A stretch of 64,000 bases of DNA from Aporrectodea caliginosa (taxonomy: Eukaryota > Annelida > Clitellata > Crassiclitellata > Lumbricidae). The stretch covers positions 2,070,196 to 2,134,195 of the forward strand of contig JACEVL010000045.1 in assembly GCA_020284085.1 (NCBI GenBank), in the 5' to 3' direction. Within the stretch, counting starts at the first letter, position 1. The number at the start of each line of letters is the position of its first letter. Positions 57,101 to 64,000 of this stretch are shown here, in pieces. The position numbers and the translations under genes are program-made. The notes beneath the pieces are model-generated. The model did not search any database. It saw nothing but the letters and a program-made list of their open reading frames with translations, and was not told the origin of the DNA.

Positions 57101-60100
57101 ACAACTGTCGCTCTGATGAAGCAAATCAAGAACAGGAGACCCCTAGCAAGAAAACAGACAACCAATCAGAACCAGCAAAGAAAATAACAAGAAAATGGAA
57201 CACAGTACCATTGATGATGATGAATGACAATTTCTACAGCGCCATTAGAGCACTAACCTTGTAACACAGAGATTATGGGTTCAACCCTCACAAAAGACGG
57301 TTACTGCATAGTGACTTTGAGCAAGTCCTTCACTCACAATTGCTAGCACCATCGATTGATGCTTGGTCACTAGACGATGGCACGTAATAAATACATAATA
57401 ATAAAAATAATAATAGAGAGAAAACATTTGATATTGCCCTCCTTCCAAAGTCCAGACGTGCACACGACCATACGACAGAACATTGACGTTGCTGAGCAGT
57501 TGTGAGTGAAGGACTTGCTAAGGTCCTTACTTAGTCACTGCCTCAGAGGAAAGTTGAACCCATACTCTCCGAGTGTCCATGTAGCCTTGTGGCACAACAG
57601 CACAAACAACAACTGAGCCATTGATACACATCAACAAAATCAGTATAGCAAAATAAGCAATATTATAGCAACATAAGCAATAATAAACAACAACAATAAT
57701 AATAACTTGAACCGATAACTGCCAACGATGATAAATTTCACGGAGACTGACTGACCGTTTTCCAAGCTCGACATTCGAGGATCTGGTTCTCCACCTGATG
57801 GAGATGCTGAGTTGGAAAACAGAAAAAAAAATCACTATTAGTAGTCATCCTCATCAACAATTTGAATGCCAAAATCATCATCATTTTGGAATAAATCATC
57901 ATCATCATAATCATCTTCAGTCTGCATCGCCAACTGTTATCATCACAGAGAGGGATAACAGCTAATCGATTAGCTAATCGATTAGACAAGGAGCTAATTC
58001 TAATCAATTAGCTTAAAGATTTTGCTAATTCTAATTCTAATCAATTAGCTTAAAGATTTTGCTAATTCTAATTCTAATCAATTAGCTTAAAGATTTTGCT
58101 AATTCTAATTCTAATCAATTAGCTTAAAGATTTTGCTAATTCTAATTCTAATCAATTAGCTTAAAGATTTTGCTAATTCTAATTCTAATCAATTAGCTTA
58201 AAGATTTTGCTAATTCTAATCAATTAGCTTAAAGATTTTGCTAATTCTAATTCTAATCAATTAGCTTAAAGATTTTGCTAATTCTAATTCTAATCAATTA
58301 GCTTAAAGATTTTGCTAATTCTAATCAATTAGCTTAAAGATTTTGCTAATTCTAATCGATTAGCAATCGTGCCCATCTCTGCATCACCACCACTTACCCC
58401 ATGACACTTACCCCCATGACAACCACCATAAATCACCCTACGTCTGATCGCTTGTTTCATGCATACCCCTATCAAAACTTGGCGCACCAAAAAAACTTCA
58501 GTTGATGCCTTGTGTGTCAGACACCGGCATGATAGAAGTTACTAATTACAATACATTACTATTGATAATTACCTTAACGATCTCTGGTGGCAGGCGAGGT
58601 TCGGCCTTGAGGAAGCTTTCAATGACCTTGAAGAAGTCGAACGCATGGACGCTGGAGATCGTGAGGATCCACGGAAAAAGAATCGACTGGGAATTGCTTC
58701 CAGGTGTGCACGCTGGACTTGGAATATTTGAACCAACTACAAGACAATCAGAAACATATGCATTCTAAAGTGTTTACAAATATTCAGAAATATTAGAATT
58801 CATAATACTTTGTTAAACTTTGATTCATTTGTAATTCGCCAGAAAAATCACAATTTCAAAGTCCACAATGGAAGTAAAGTCCAATTCATTGATTATTTAT
58901 TTCTAAAATGAGTAAAAAAATTTAGACAATTTCTTATCACATGAAAATATAAAGCTTCACATATGGAACAAATGGTACTCGGTTCGTACCCACATCCGGC
59001 AAATAGTACATCCAAATACTGGGATTCAGTACTTGATGGAAAATATCCACTCGGTTATTCCATAGTCAGAAAAGACTTTGCAGGTCAAACAATTGCCAGA
59101 AGAAATTCAAGAGTCTGGGACTGGCAACCAAAATCGTCAAAGCTAGCCAAGACTTTGAGCATTCAATCTTTTATATGTCACACAAACTTCTGTTGTGTGC
59201 AGAAATCAGAGTACGGAGATTGTAAAACAGCCTTTTACCTTGAGGTTCATAAGTCATTAGTACAACCTCCAGCGAGCAAGTGATCAACGACTTGTGAAAG
59301 ACAACTTGATTCAGGAGTTTGTTGAAGTCACACGAAGCAAGTCGCTCCTCCTCCTTCAAACACAAAACACACCAAAGCCATCAAATATGTTGCACCCAGA
59401 CATATCCTGCAACTAAAGCCACCATACATACTACATCCTACCATGGAAAATTGATTATAACGTAAACCCACCACATATGAGACACCTTAATATTACACCC
59501 AACGTTATAAAAATGCCATATTACATCATAATAAGCATATTACACCCAATCCTATTACACCAAAATGCCATACAAAATATGACACCCAATACCTGACAAA
59601 CATAATACACCCAAAAGTCATCGAGCAAGTTACACGTCAGAGCCAAAAACGTATAACGACATAATGTCATGAAATATTTTCATCAAACCCCTGAACTTCA
59701 ATATCACACACAATGCACCTAAATGTTGCCAACAATAAGGCCACCGAGTTCACCAGACATCATCAAAATTAGATCCTACAGTTATCGAATTCATTATGCC
59801 ACATAATAATTATTATACTACAATCTCATTAAACTGTGAGCAAACAAAATTCTCCTATATGCCTTGAAGGAACTCACTTCAACTGAAGCCAAAAAAGCAC
59901 ATTAAAGCCTGGAATAGAAACATATCAATAAGGCAAAACTATAGATGACAGATTATATCTAGAGCACACGAAAATTTAAAAAGCAGCCGTTCTTAACTGA
60001 ATTCACGATCAAAGAAAAACCCGTTGCAAATATTTAGTAACAGATACATCAGTATTACAGAAAATTCCATTCACCATTTTTAACATCGATTCCATGATGT

Positions 60101-63100
60101 GAAAGTAGAGACGTTTTCCAAGCTTGAAACGTTGCTGTGCTATCAAGAGATGCTTTTCACCGATAACTTTCACGTAATTTGTCTGAAACAACGTTTCCAG
60201 GCTCTGAAGCTGCTCCATCATCAATGGCAGAGGATTATTTGAACATTTCTGAAAAAAATGCCAGAACAAGCAAGATGAAATAAATAAATAAATTGGCAAT
60301 TCCCTCTCATTAGCAACTATCCTGTCTCTGATTCACGTTTGAGGTCTAGAACATTATTATTGTTATTAGTAGTAGTACTAGTAGTAGCAGTAGTATTAAT
60401 AGTAGCAGTACCATAACGCAAATTTATTTACAAGGAACAAAAAGAATGCAGATATTAACAGAACTTCTGAACCAATACCAATAATTATTATTCAAACAAA
60501 AACATTAAACAAAACACACATCATTTATAGGCAATCAAAAAGCTCAGCTGCAAATCTAACAACGAAATCATTAATAATAATGAATAATTATATTTATAAT
60601 TTATACGACTCAGTTTACAAAGAATCCTAAAACCAGGAACTGCAGAAAGAAAAACATGAATACAGAAACTACTTCATCTGATAAATTAAGATTCGTATTA
60701 AATCACGGACCTCAAGATATTTGTTGAGAGCTGGAGAAGGTGAATCTGTGCTGTTCTGAAGAATATTAATCAGATGCTGAATTGCGTTCATGGCAGCTCT
60801 AAGATGTCGTCAAACACAAACACACAACAATTAAAGTCTCTCCATAAAGATTAATTGCAATCTAATGTTAACACAGACTTCATGGGGGTTAAAATATCCC
60901 AAGAAATCTTCAGATACAATTACGGTACATTACATTTATAAAAGTATAGTTCCTCATAAAAAATACGAGAACTAAACATAAAGCTCATTCAGTTTACTGC
61001 GACTATTAACACTTTAACGATGAGCATGTAGTACAAGTGACTGGGACACCAATGCAACTCGTAGCTAAAGTGTTAAGCCAGTTGATGATGCTGTTTACCT
61101 GACTGGTGTCAAGAGGTTCGGACGAATCGGAGCGCTCTGACTCGTGGGAGTAGAAGTAGCACTTGTTGCCCCATTGTTGTTCACCTCTCTAGAAGAAACC
61201 ACTCGAGCATTTTAGCAGCAAAATGAAATCAATAAATAAAAATAATAATCAATAGTTTTACCCAAGATAGAAATGATCCCTCAGTATGAAAACTACGACT
61301 GGAGAATAAAAGTGTTTAACAGTACAACTGTATTCTATATTGCCCTCCTTCCAGTTCAAAAGCGCACCCACGTGAACGTATGACAGAACATCAACGGCGC
61401 TAAGTAATTGTGCGTGAAGGAGTTGCTCAAGATCCCTACACAGCTACCATCTCGGGGATCGCTCGAACCCGTACTCTCGTCATTGCAAAGCGAGCGCTCC
61501 AATCAATCTGCTCGGTCGCTCAAGTCATTTCAGAACAAGACGTCATGCAATTTGAACTCCTTCATCTGCTTCTATTCTGCCAGTGGTCAAAGACCTCTAC
61601 ATTTCCAAATGTAGTCTTGTCTTTTGTTTGGGTCGGAAGCATTCTGTGTTTAATCGTTTCTTCCAATGAGGAGCTACATAAATGTGAAATTGCAACCGCA
61701 AAAAATTACAATTTGTCACGAAAAGACCAAATGCTAAAATGTAAAATACCAAAGAGCCAAGTCTTACGATCTAGGGTTTACAATGCTCAGATAGCGCTCA
61801 TGAGCGAGGAAATCCAACTCGTTGATGTCACCTGCTGAACGATAATGTGTGACATATTCACTGATGACCTTCTTGACCTGAAATGTAAAATACACACACC
61901 GCTCAATTCTTTAAGATTTAAACAAAAAATTACATACATTCAATACCAGCGGCGTAACGAGACTTAAATTCAAGAGGAGGCAACTTCACAGACCATTGGC
62001 AAAATCCTGGTCATTGGGGTCATCGGTCAATAGAAGTTCCAGTATATGAAAAAGCCTCAATGTAGCTACGCCTATGTTCAATACGGATCAAGTAAGTTCT
62101 CTTGTATTTACTAATTAGGCCCCACAGAAATTTGCGCCAAAAATTTGAAAATTTTGCGCGGCAAAAACGCTAATTTTGCGCGAATTTTGCGCAAAGTAAA
62201 AATTGGTTATTATGTACATTATTTTTCCATGAATCAGCATGCCAGGTATTTAACAGTGTTGTTGTTATTTAGTGTATAGTTTTGGCTTACTAGAATTTAG
62301 ACAAATAAGCAACAAGTGCATTTATACAGTTATTACGACCACAATCAGAATAAATTCAAACGTTTGCAAACAATTTCAAATTCTGTGAAGTATACGCTCA
62401 CTTAAATCTACGCTCATTACAAATACTTGTATGATCAATAACCAAGTTACACAACGTGCAGAATAGTTTCCCTCCATCTTTGTGTGTAACGCCTACGAAT
62501 TCATTCGCTCGATCACGAGCACTATGCAAAGATTCACGTACACTGTTGCGCGACTGCTTCGGGAACACAACGAATTTTAACGAATTTCTAACGAATTTTG
62601 TCGCAGCGAAGTTTTAGAATTTTTAATACTCTGAGTCTGTGTGCTACTAGCAGAAATATCTGCCTTCACTATTAATTCCTCTATTACTTGAATAGTATCG
62701 TCCCATTCAGTGGTAGCCATGATTGTCGCCAAACGCCGTCGTTGCTATGTTGAATTTACCGTGCATCGCAATGGCTATTTTAACCATTTAAAGCCCAATT
62801 GCGCATATTACGAATAAAATCATTGATTTGATAATTTTGCGCGAAAATTGCGCACATTCCTAATTTTTGCGCCATTGCGCGATAGTTAGATTTTTGCGCG
62901 AAAATTGCGCGGCGCAGAATCGCGAATTTCTGGAGGGCCTAACTAATACTTTATCCAACTGCAACAACACAGTGTAATGTTGTATACAACGAAGAACGCA
63001 GTGGGAATGATAACTTGCCACAGCAGAGCATTTGGATTATGCTTGCAGACCACAAGTTGTCTGCAGATAATATTTTCAGAACCATGGGTCTAAAGAAGTC

Positions 63101-63200
63101 AAGGCTGGAAGAACATTATTATACTAACATCGATAACACCGTCCGTTTGAGGCAAATCCTGAACCAGTTGATCAAAATATGTTGACTGCACCAGTTTAAC
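47828..63200 (-). CDS. RB1: Retinoblastoma pocket protein, partial (N-terminus beyond window)
   Basis: RB is the nuclear pocket protein that binds E2F/DP and LxCxE chromatin factors to block S-phase entry, and is released by CDK phosphorylation. Eighteen exons from 63200 to the TGA at 47828-47830 give about 583 visible codons. Residues 1-84 match the end of the RB N-terminal region. Pocket A is at about 80-275 ([48 protein letters not shown]). A short spacer at 276-350 follows. Pocket B is at about 351-477 ([46 protein letters not shown]). The tail keeps [27 protein letters not shown] and KRLKFD. FKRVL, DSII.FYN.VFMQ.LK and the TPVR start match RB1 better than p107/p130, and the spacer lacks the p107 RxL insert. 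Phase breaks between the exons at 51721 and 50480. Confidence 0.95.
47905..48170. repeat. Minisatellite with ATTTGCATATGCAT core in last RB1 intron
   Basis: About eight units of 27-33 bp, each with (A)TTTGCATATGCAT or a near variant followed by CTCATAATAA-like sequence. Confidence 0.8.
48428..48484. mobile_element. TTAA-type micro-element, degenerate copy
   Basis: ACACTTTAACAACAAGC then GGTTTCCCAGTCACTTTTAG, the complement of the core at 15567-15637. Confidence 0.5.
48486..48705 (+). mobile_element. tRNA-derived SINE, family B
   Basis: A-box-like CACGGTGGTGTAGGG, B box GGGTTCGAATAA, AAGTCCTTCACTCGCAATTG body and LINE-like 3' end GAAGAGGCGCTATA. Confidence 0.88.
49195..49420 (+). mobile_element. 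LINE 3'-end fragment
   Basis: TTTCGTTCTCAACGTAAGAC, TTCTTCTGGATACTGACCTG and TTTTGGTGCACTACTGGTTG parallel the 10000-10130 and 19000-19150 ends. Confidence 0.6.
49808..49908 (-). CDS. RB1: RB1 exon: C-terminal tail
   Basis: 101 nt, phase 0 in (TTTTGTAG acceptor) and phase 2 out (GCGA|GTGAGT). [20 protein letters not shown] then FDQAED carries the KxLxF-type cyclin/PP1 docking motif (KRLKFD; human KKLRFD). Confidence 0.92.
50357..50480 (-). CDS. RB1: RB1 exon: C-terminal CDK-site region
   Basis: 124 nt, entered with one base (GTTTTAG acceptor) and left in phase 0 (CTT|GTGAGT). [20 protein letters not shown] followed by [15 protein letters not shown] matches IPGGNIYISPLKSPYK and KMTPRSRILVSIGES. 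The SP and TP CDK sites equivalent to human S807/S811 and T821 are kept. Confidence 0.93.
50560..50625. mobile_element. TTAA-type micro-element, degenerate copy
   Basis: TTAATACTTTAACAAGAAGG ... CTCATCGTTAAAGT with the shared core ATCCCAGTCGCTTTTAGTAC. Confidence 0.55.
51000..51395 (+). mobile_element. LINE RT C-terminus and 3' tail in an RB1 intron
   Basis: [47 protein letters not shown] and [17 protein letters not shown] are a nearly intact LINE RT end. The tail is GGCGCTTTATAAATACTTAA. The flanking tandem repeat (50946-50992, 51395-51445) is on both sides. Confidence 0.92.
51721..51789 (-). CDS. RB1: RB1 exon: C-terminal linker
   Basis: 69 nt, 23 codons, phase 0 in (GAACAG acceptor). Low-complexity Ala/Ser then QGSPSFPF, in the place of the IPRSPYKFPSSP segment of human RB. 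The donor at TTT|GTAGCA is weak and leaves phase 0, whereas the next recognised exon needs phase 2. Either the donor is different or a small exon is missing. Confidence 0.65.
52000..52160 (-). mobile_element. SINE family A
   Basis: Body GGACTTGCTGAAGGTCCTAC and B-box complement AGCTCGAACCCACCC, then head complement CCAAGCGCTCTACC. Confidence 0.8.
52439..52552 (-). CDS. RB1: RB1 exon: end of pocket B
   Basis: 114 nt, 38 codons, phase 0 both ends (AAACAG acceptor, AAG|GTCAGT donor). [20 protein letters not shown] then [16 protein letters not shown] is diagnostic for RB1 over p107/p130. Confidence 0.96.
52944..53051 (-). CDS. RB1: RB1 exon: pocket B
   Basis: 108 nt, 36 codons, phase 0 both ends (TTTACAG acceptor, CAG|GTTGAC donor). 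[20 protein letters not shown] then [16 protein letters not shown] matches IMMCSMYGICKV and KFKIIVTAYKDLP of RB1, including the Cys region of the LxCxE groove. Confidence 0.95.
53240..54060. mobile_element. Unclassified element with iterated GAGTAGCTAAGGT
   Basis: The motif occurs inverted near the left end (CCTTAGCTACTC, 53246-53258). It recurs directly at about 53758, 53790, 53850, 54020 and 54046. TA arrays flank both sides. The repeats look terminal/subterminal, but no clear target duplication was found. Confidence 0.5.
54070..54145. repeat. TA array
   Basis: About 35 TA units just downstream of RB1 exon 54193-54270 in transcription order. Confidence 0.95.
54193..54270 (-). CDS. RB1: RB1 exon: pocket B
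   Basis: 78 nt, 26 codons, phase 0 both ends (GTTGCAG acceptor, CAG|GTCTGA donor). [20 protein letters not shown] then DQ carries the invariant DRHLDQ motif. Confidence 0.95.
54845..54990 (-). mobile_element. SINE family A
   Basis: GCACTGAGCAATATTACGAG, GGACTTGCTTCAGGTCACTA, B-box complement ACTTGAACCC and head AGCGCTCTGACCACTTGATC on plus. Confidence 0.8.
55039..55103 (-). CDS. RB1: RB1 exon: pocket B
   Basis: 65 nt, entered with two bases (TTTTAG acceptor) and left in phase 0 (CTG|GTGGGT). [20 protein letters not shown] matches VYRLAYLRLNTLCERL. Confidence 0.92.
55440..55540 (+). mobile_element. LINE 3'-end fragment
   Basis: GTCTTTGGTGTGCCATAGGT, TGATGCTTTGTGCATTATAT and GGAAGTTACAATTACAGAA. 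Confidence 0.6.
55741..55877 (-). CDS. RB1: RB1 exon: spacer and start of pocket B
   Basis: 137 nt, entered with one base and left in phase 1 (AAGG|GTATGA). [20 protein letters not shown] contains SP/SPDK-type potential CDK sites. [10 protein letters not shown] starts pocket B (human STSLSLFYKKVY). Much shorter than the p107/p130 spacer. Confidence 0.88.
55971..56704 (+). mobile_element. Helitron-like non-autonomous element
   Basis: The 3' end has the GC hairpin CCCGGGCGAACGCCGGG (56675-56691), then TAAAAACGCCTAG followed by T, the Helitron CTRR|T signature. The 5' end is placed at TCCTTCCGTATGTATG (55971); this boundary is less certain. No Rep/helicase. Confidence 0.7.
57036..57142 (-). CDS. 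RB1: RB1 exon: spacer
   Basis: 107 nt, phase 0 in (TTGCTAG acceptor) and phase 2 out (AAAG|GTTAAA). It opens [16 protein letters not shown], corresponding to SPLFDLIKQSKD of vertebrate RB, then a proline-rich stretch. Phase fits both neighbours exactly. Confidence 0.85.
57235..57400 (+). mobile_element. SINE family A, plus orientation
   Basis: TAGAGCACTAACCTTGTAAC head, GGGTTCAACCC B box, GAGCAAGTCCTTCACTCACA body. Confidence 0.8.
57420..57600 (-). mobile_element. SINE family A, opposite orientation to its neighbour
   Basis: TTGATATTGCCCTCCTTCCA, GTGAGTGAAGGACTTGCTAA and B-box complement GTTGAACCC. With 57235-57400 it makes a tail-to-tail pair. Confidence 0.8.
57756..57806 (-). CDS. RB1: RB1 exon: end of pocket A
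   Basis: 51 nt, 17 codons, phase 0 both ends (CTCAG acceptor, ACG|GTCAGT donor). [17 protein letters not shown] aligns with HLERCEHRIMESLAW. Confidence 0.9.
57955..58380. repeat. Array of 37/31-bp units inside inverted ends
   Basis: Ten copies of a unit containing TTAGCTTAAAGATTTTGCTA. Eight are spaced 37 bp, others 31 bp, differing by one TAATTC hexamer. Each unit holds a CTAATCAATTAG near-palindrome. The edges (CAGAGAGGGATAACAGCTAA, TGCCCATCTCTG) are inverted relative to each other, suggesting a MITE whose interior amplified. Confidence 0.8.
58490..58560 (+). mobile_element. LINE 3'-end fragment
   Basis: GTTGATGCCTTGTGTGTCAG and GATAGAAGTTACTAATTACA. It directly abuts RB1 exon 58573-58712. 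Confidence 0.6.
58573..58712 (-). CDS. RB1: RB1 exon: pocket A
   Basis: 140 nt, entered with two bases and left in phase 0 (AAG|GTAATT). [20 protein letters not shown] then [16 protein letters not shown] matches the [26 protein letters not shown] core. Confidence 0.94.
59239..59353 (-). CDS. RB1: RB1 exon: pocket A
   Basis: 115 nt, phase 0 in and phase 1 out (CAAG|GTAAAA). [19 protein letters not shown] then [19 protein letters not shown] matches EEERLSIQNFSKLL and MSLLACALEVVMATY. The acceptor lies in a GAAGGAGGAGGAG run, so its exact codon could shift by one or two Glu. Confidence 0.93.
60075..60248 (-). CDS. RB1: RB1 exon: pocket A
   Basis: 174 nt, 58 codons, phase 0 both ends (TTTTCAG acceptor, ATG|GTGAAT donor). 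[18 protein letters not shown] matches the vertebrate YKLGVRLYYRVMESMLK helix. Confidence 0.93.
60711..60798 (-). CDS. RB1: RB1 exon: pocket A
   Basis: 88 nt, entered with one base (AG|A gives the Arg of TPVR) and left in phase 0 (GAG|GTCCGT). [18 protein letters not shown] is close to the human TVMNTIQQLMMILNSASD stretch. Confidence 0.92.
61006..61076. mobile_element. 71-bp TTAA-flanked micro-element in an RB1 intron
   Basis: TTAACACTTTAACGATGAGC ... GCTAAAGTGTTAA, inverted ends with TTAA at both borders, 71 bp like the copy at 15567. It lies 23 bp from RB1 exon 61099-61184. Confidence 0.7.
61099..61184 (-). CDS. RB1: RB1 exon: linker and start of pocket A
   Basis: 86 nt, phase 0 in and phase 2 out (CAG|GTAAAC). 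It encodes a Ser/Thr/Asn-rich linker and then NLLTPV, the conserved TPVR CDK-site start of pocket A. Three successive AGs lie at the acceptor (CTAGAGAG); only the last keeps phase. Confidence 0.85.
61320..61530 (-). mobile_element. SINE family A
   Basis: Body GTTCAAAAGCGCACCCACGT, CAAGATCCCTACACAGCTAC, B-box complement GCTCGAACCCGTAC and head AGCGAGCGCTCC on plus. Confidence 0.85.
61782..61877 (-). CDS. RB1: RB1 exon: end of N-terminal region
   Basis: 96 nt, 32 codons, phase 0 both ends (TTTCAG acceptor, ATT|GTAAAC donor). [20 protein letters not shown] then LAHERYLSI aligns with the RB helix ending LDARLFLDHDKTLQT. Confidence 0.85.
62116..62941. mobile_element. MITE with iterated TTTTGCGCG motifs
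   Basis: Ends TAGGCCCCACAGAAATTTGC and GCGAATTTCTGGAGGGCCTA, direct repeat ACTAAT on both sides (62110-62115, 62942-62947). Subterminal TTTTGCGCGAATTTTGCGC-type repeats are at both ends and nowhere else in the window. 826 bp, no ORF, in an RB1 intron. Confidence 0.85.
63129..63200 (-). CDS. RB1: RB1 exon (first visible)
   Basis: 72 nt, 24 codons, phase 0 both ends (CTTCAG acceptor, GAT|GTTAGT donor). [14 protein letters not shown] aligns with the vertebrate RB segment just before the SKRYEEIYLKNKD helix. Short, but it joins the next exon in phase. Confidence 0.78.
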
Positions 63201-63274
63201 CTGAAGTCAGAAAAATAGTCACCACATTACATTCTAATTTATTATTAACATCCGTATTTATCAGTTTTATACAA

Positions 63275-63480
63275 TACAATACAAATGCATTTGATACTGC
63301 ACTTCTTCCAAAGTTCAGAAGTGTACACAAGCATACGACAGAGCATCAATAGCGCTGAGCAATTGTGAGTGAAGGACTTGCTGAAGGTCCCTACACGGTA
63401 ACTGCCTCAGGCAAAGCTCGAACCCACACTCTCCTCGTAACAGGCTGAGCACTCTACTCAAACGGCCATCGTGCCTTTGA
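63275..63480 (-). mobile_element. SINE family A, full copy
   Basis: ATACAATACAAATGCATTTG (tail), GAGCAATTGTGAGTGAAGGA, AGCTCGAACCCACACTCTCC and GAGCACTCTACTCAAACGGC (head complement). Confidence 0.88.
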
Positions 63481-64000
63481 AAGGCACCTGAAAGGTCCTT
63501 CAGAAATATTCAAACACACATAAATAGATTTAAAGGCTAATAAATTTAGGCAATGGAATGCATGTTGCCTATGTCCAGTAATGTGTCTGGTGATGAGCAA
63601 ATATGAATGTCTAGCTATAAGCCACAGTCAAAAGTGAATATATGTTTAACACCTCCCTAGAAATTTTCGACCACCTTTTTTTGCTACACAAAATGTATTT
63701 AGCATCACAGTATTCTATAGAACTAGCCCATGGATCCAGTTCATATCATATACCATCTGTTTGATAGTTTGGCAAAATGATCCAAATTCTATTGTTTCCT
63801 AAATATTGGCTACAATCTTTTTAGTCTTATATTATAAAAAAAGTGCATGCCAGCATTACACGTCACCTTTTCTAACCAAATTTAATGGATCACAAATGAT
63901 GCATCTGAAGCAGTACACAATTCTGGAGCTGTCACGGTTACATGACAGTCTAGTAGTAAGCAAGCTGGACAGTCAATTTAAATGTCATGGGTTCAAATTC
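63481..64000. other. RB1 intronic sequence at the window edge
   Basis: AT-rich, no exon recognised. 63940-64000 ends in TCATGGGTTCAAATTC, a B-box-like SINE head running out of the window. Confidence 0.5.

Overview
The window is AT-rich, intron-dense animal DNA with no operons, ribosome binding sites or bacterial features. It looks like an invertebrate metazoan genome. It has long microsatellites, tRNA-derived SINEs, LINE 3' ends, many short hAT-type elements and two genes with GT-AG introns. The phylum cannot be fixed from what I can see; a marine lophotrochozoan or invertebrate deuterostome would fit.

Two real genes are supported, both on the minus strand. The first is a Ski/SnoN-type transcriptional corepressor. 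Its large first coding exon is at 24533-25477 and five further phase-compatible exons run down to 8279. Its 3' end was not found. A possible extra or alternative exon lies at 13594-13779. The second is a retinoblastoma protein (RB1-type pocket protein). Eighteen exons between 63200 and 47828 cover the end of the N-terminal region, pocket A, a short spacer, pocket B and the C-terminal tail with its stop. The N-terminal exons lie beyond 64000. One junction (51721 to 50480) does not keep phase, so a small exon is probably missing from the model.

Layout: 1-900 is CpG/GC-rich with no assignable gene. 900-8278 is downstream of the last Ski exon I can see and holds SINE/LINE debris, minisatellites and a long CTGT array. 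8279-25477 is Ski. 25478-47827 is a roughly 22 kb gene-free block between the genes. It carries a foldback element with arrays of 21-bp units, a mariner deletion derivative, several hAT-type elements with 8-bp target duplications, two near-identical SINEs and an extreme cluster of microsatellites. 47828-63200 is RB1, whose introns also hold a Helitron-like element, hAT-like elements, LINE ends and SINEs. 63201-64000 is intronic sequence upstream of the first visible RB1 exon.

Functionally, Ski represses Smad/TGF-beta target genes, and RB represses E2F-driven entry into S phase. Both are nuclear growth-restraining adaptors without enzymatic activity. Nothing here shows co-regulation; they are simply neighbours on the same strand. 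The unusual content is mainly mobile DNA: at least five unrelated elements whose ends or bodies are packed with iterated, self-complementary short motifs.
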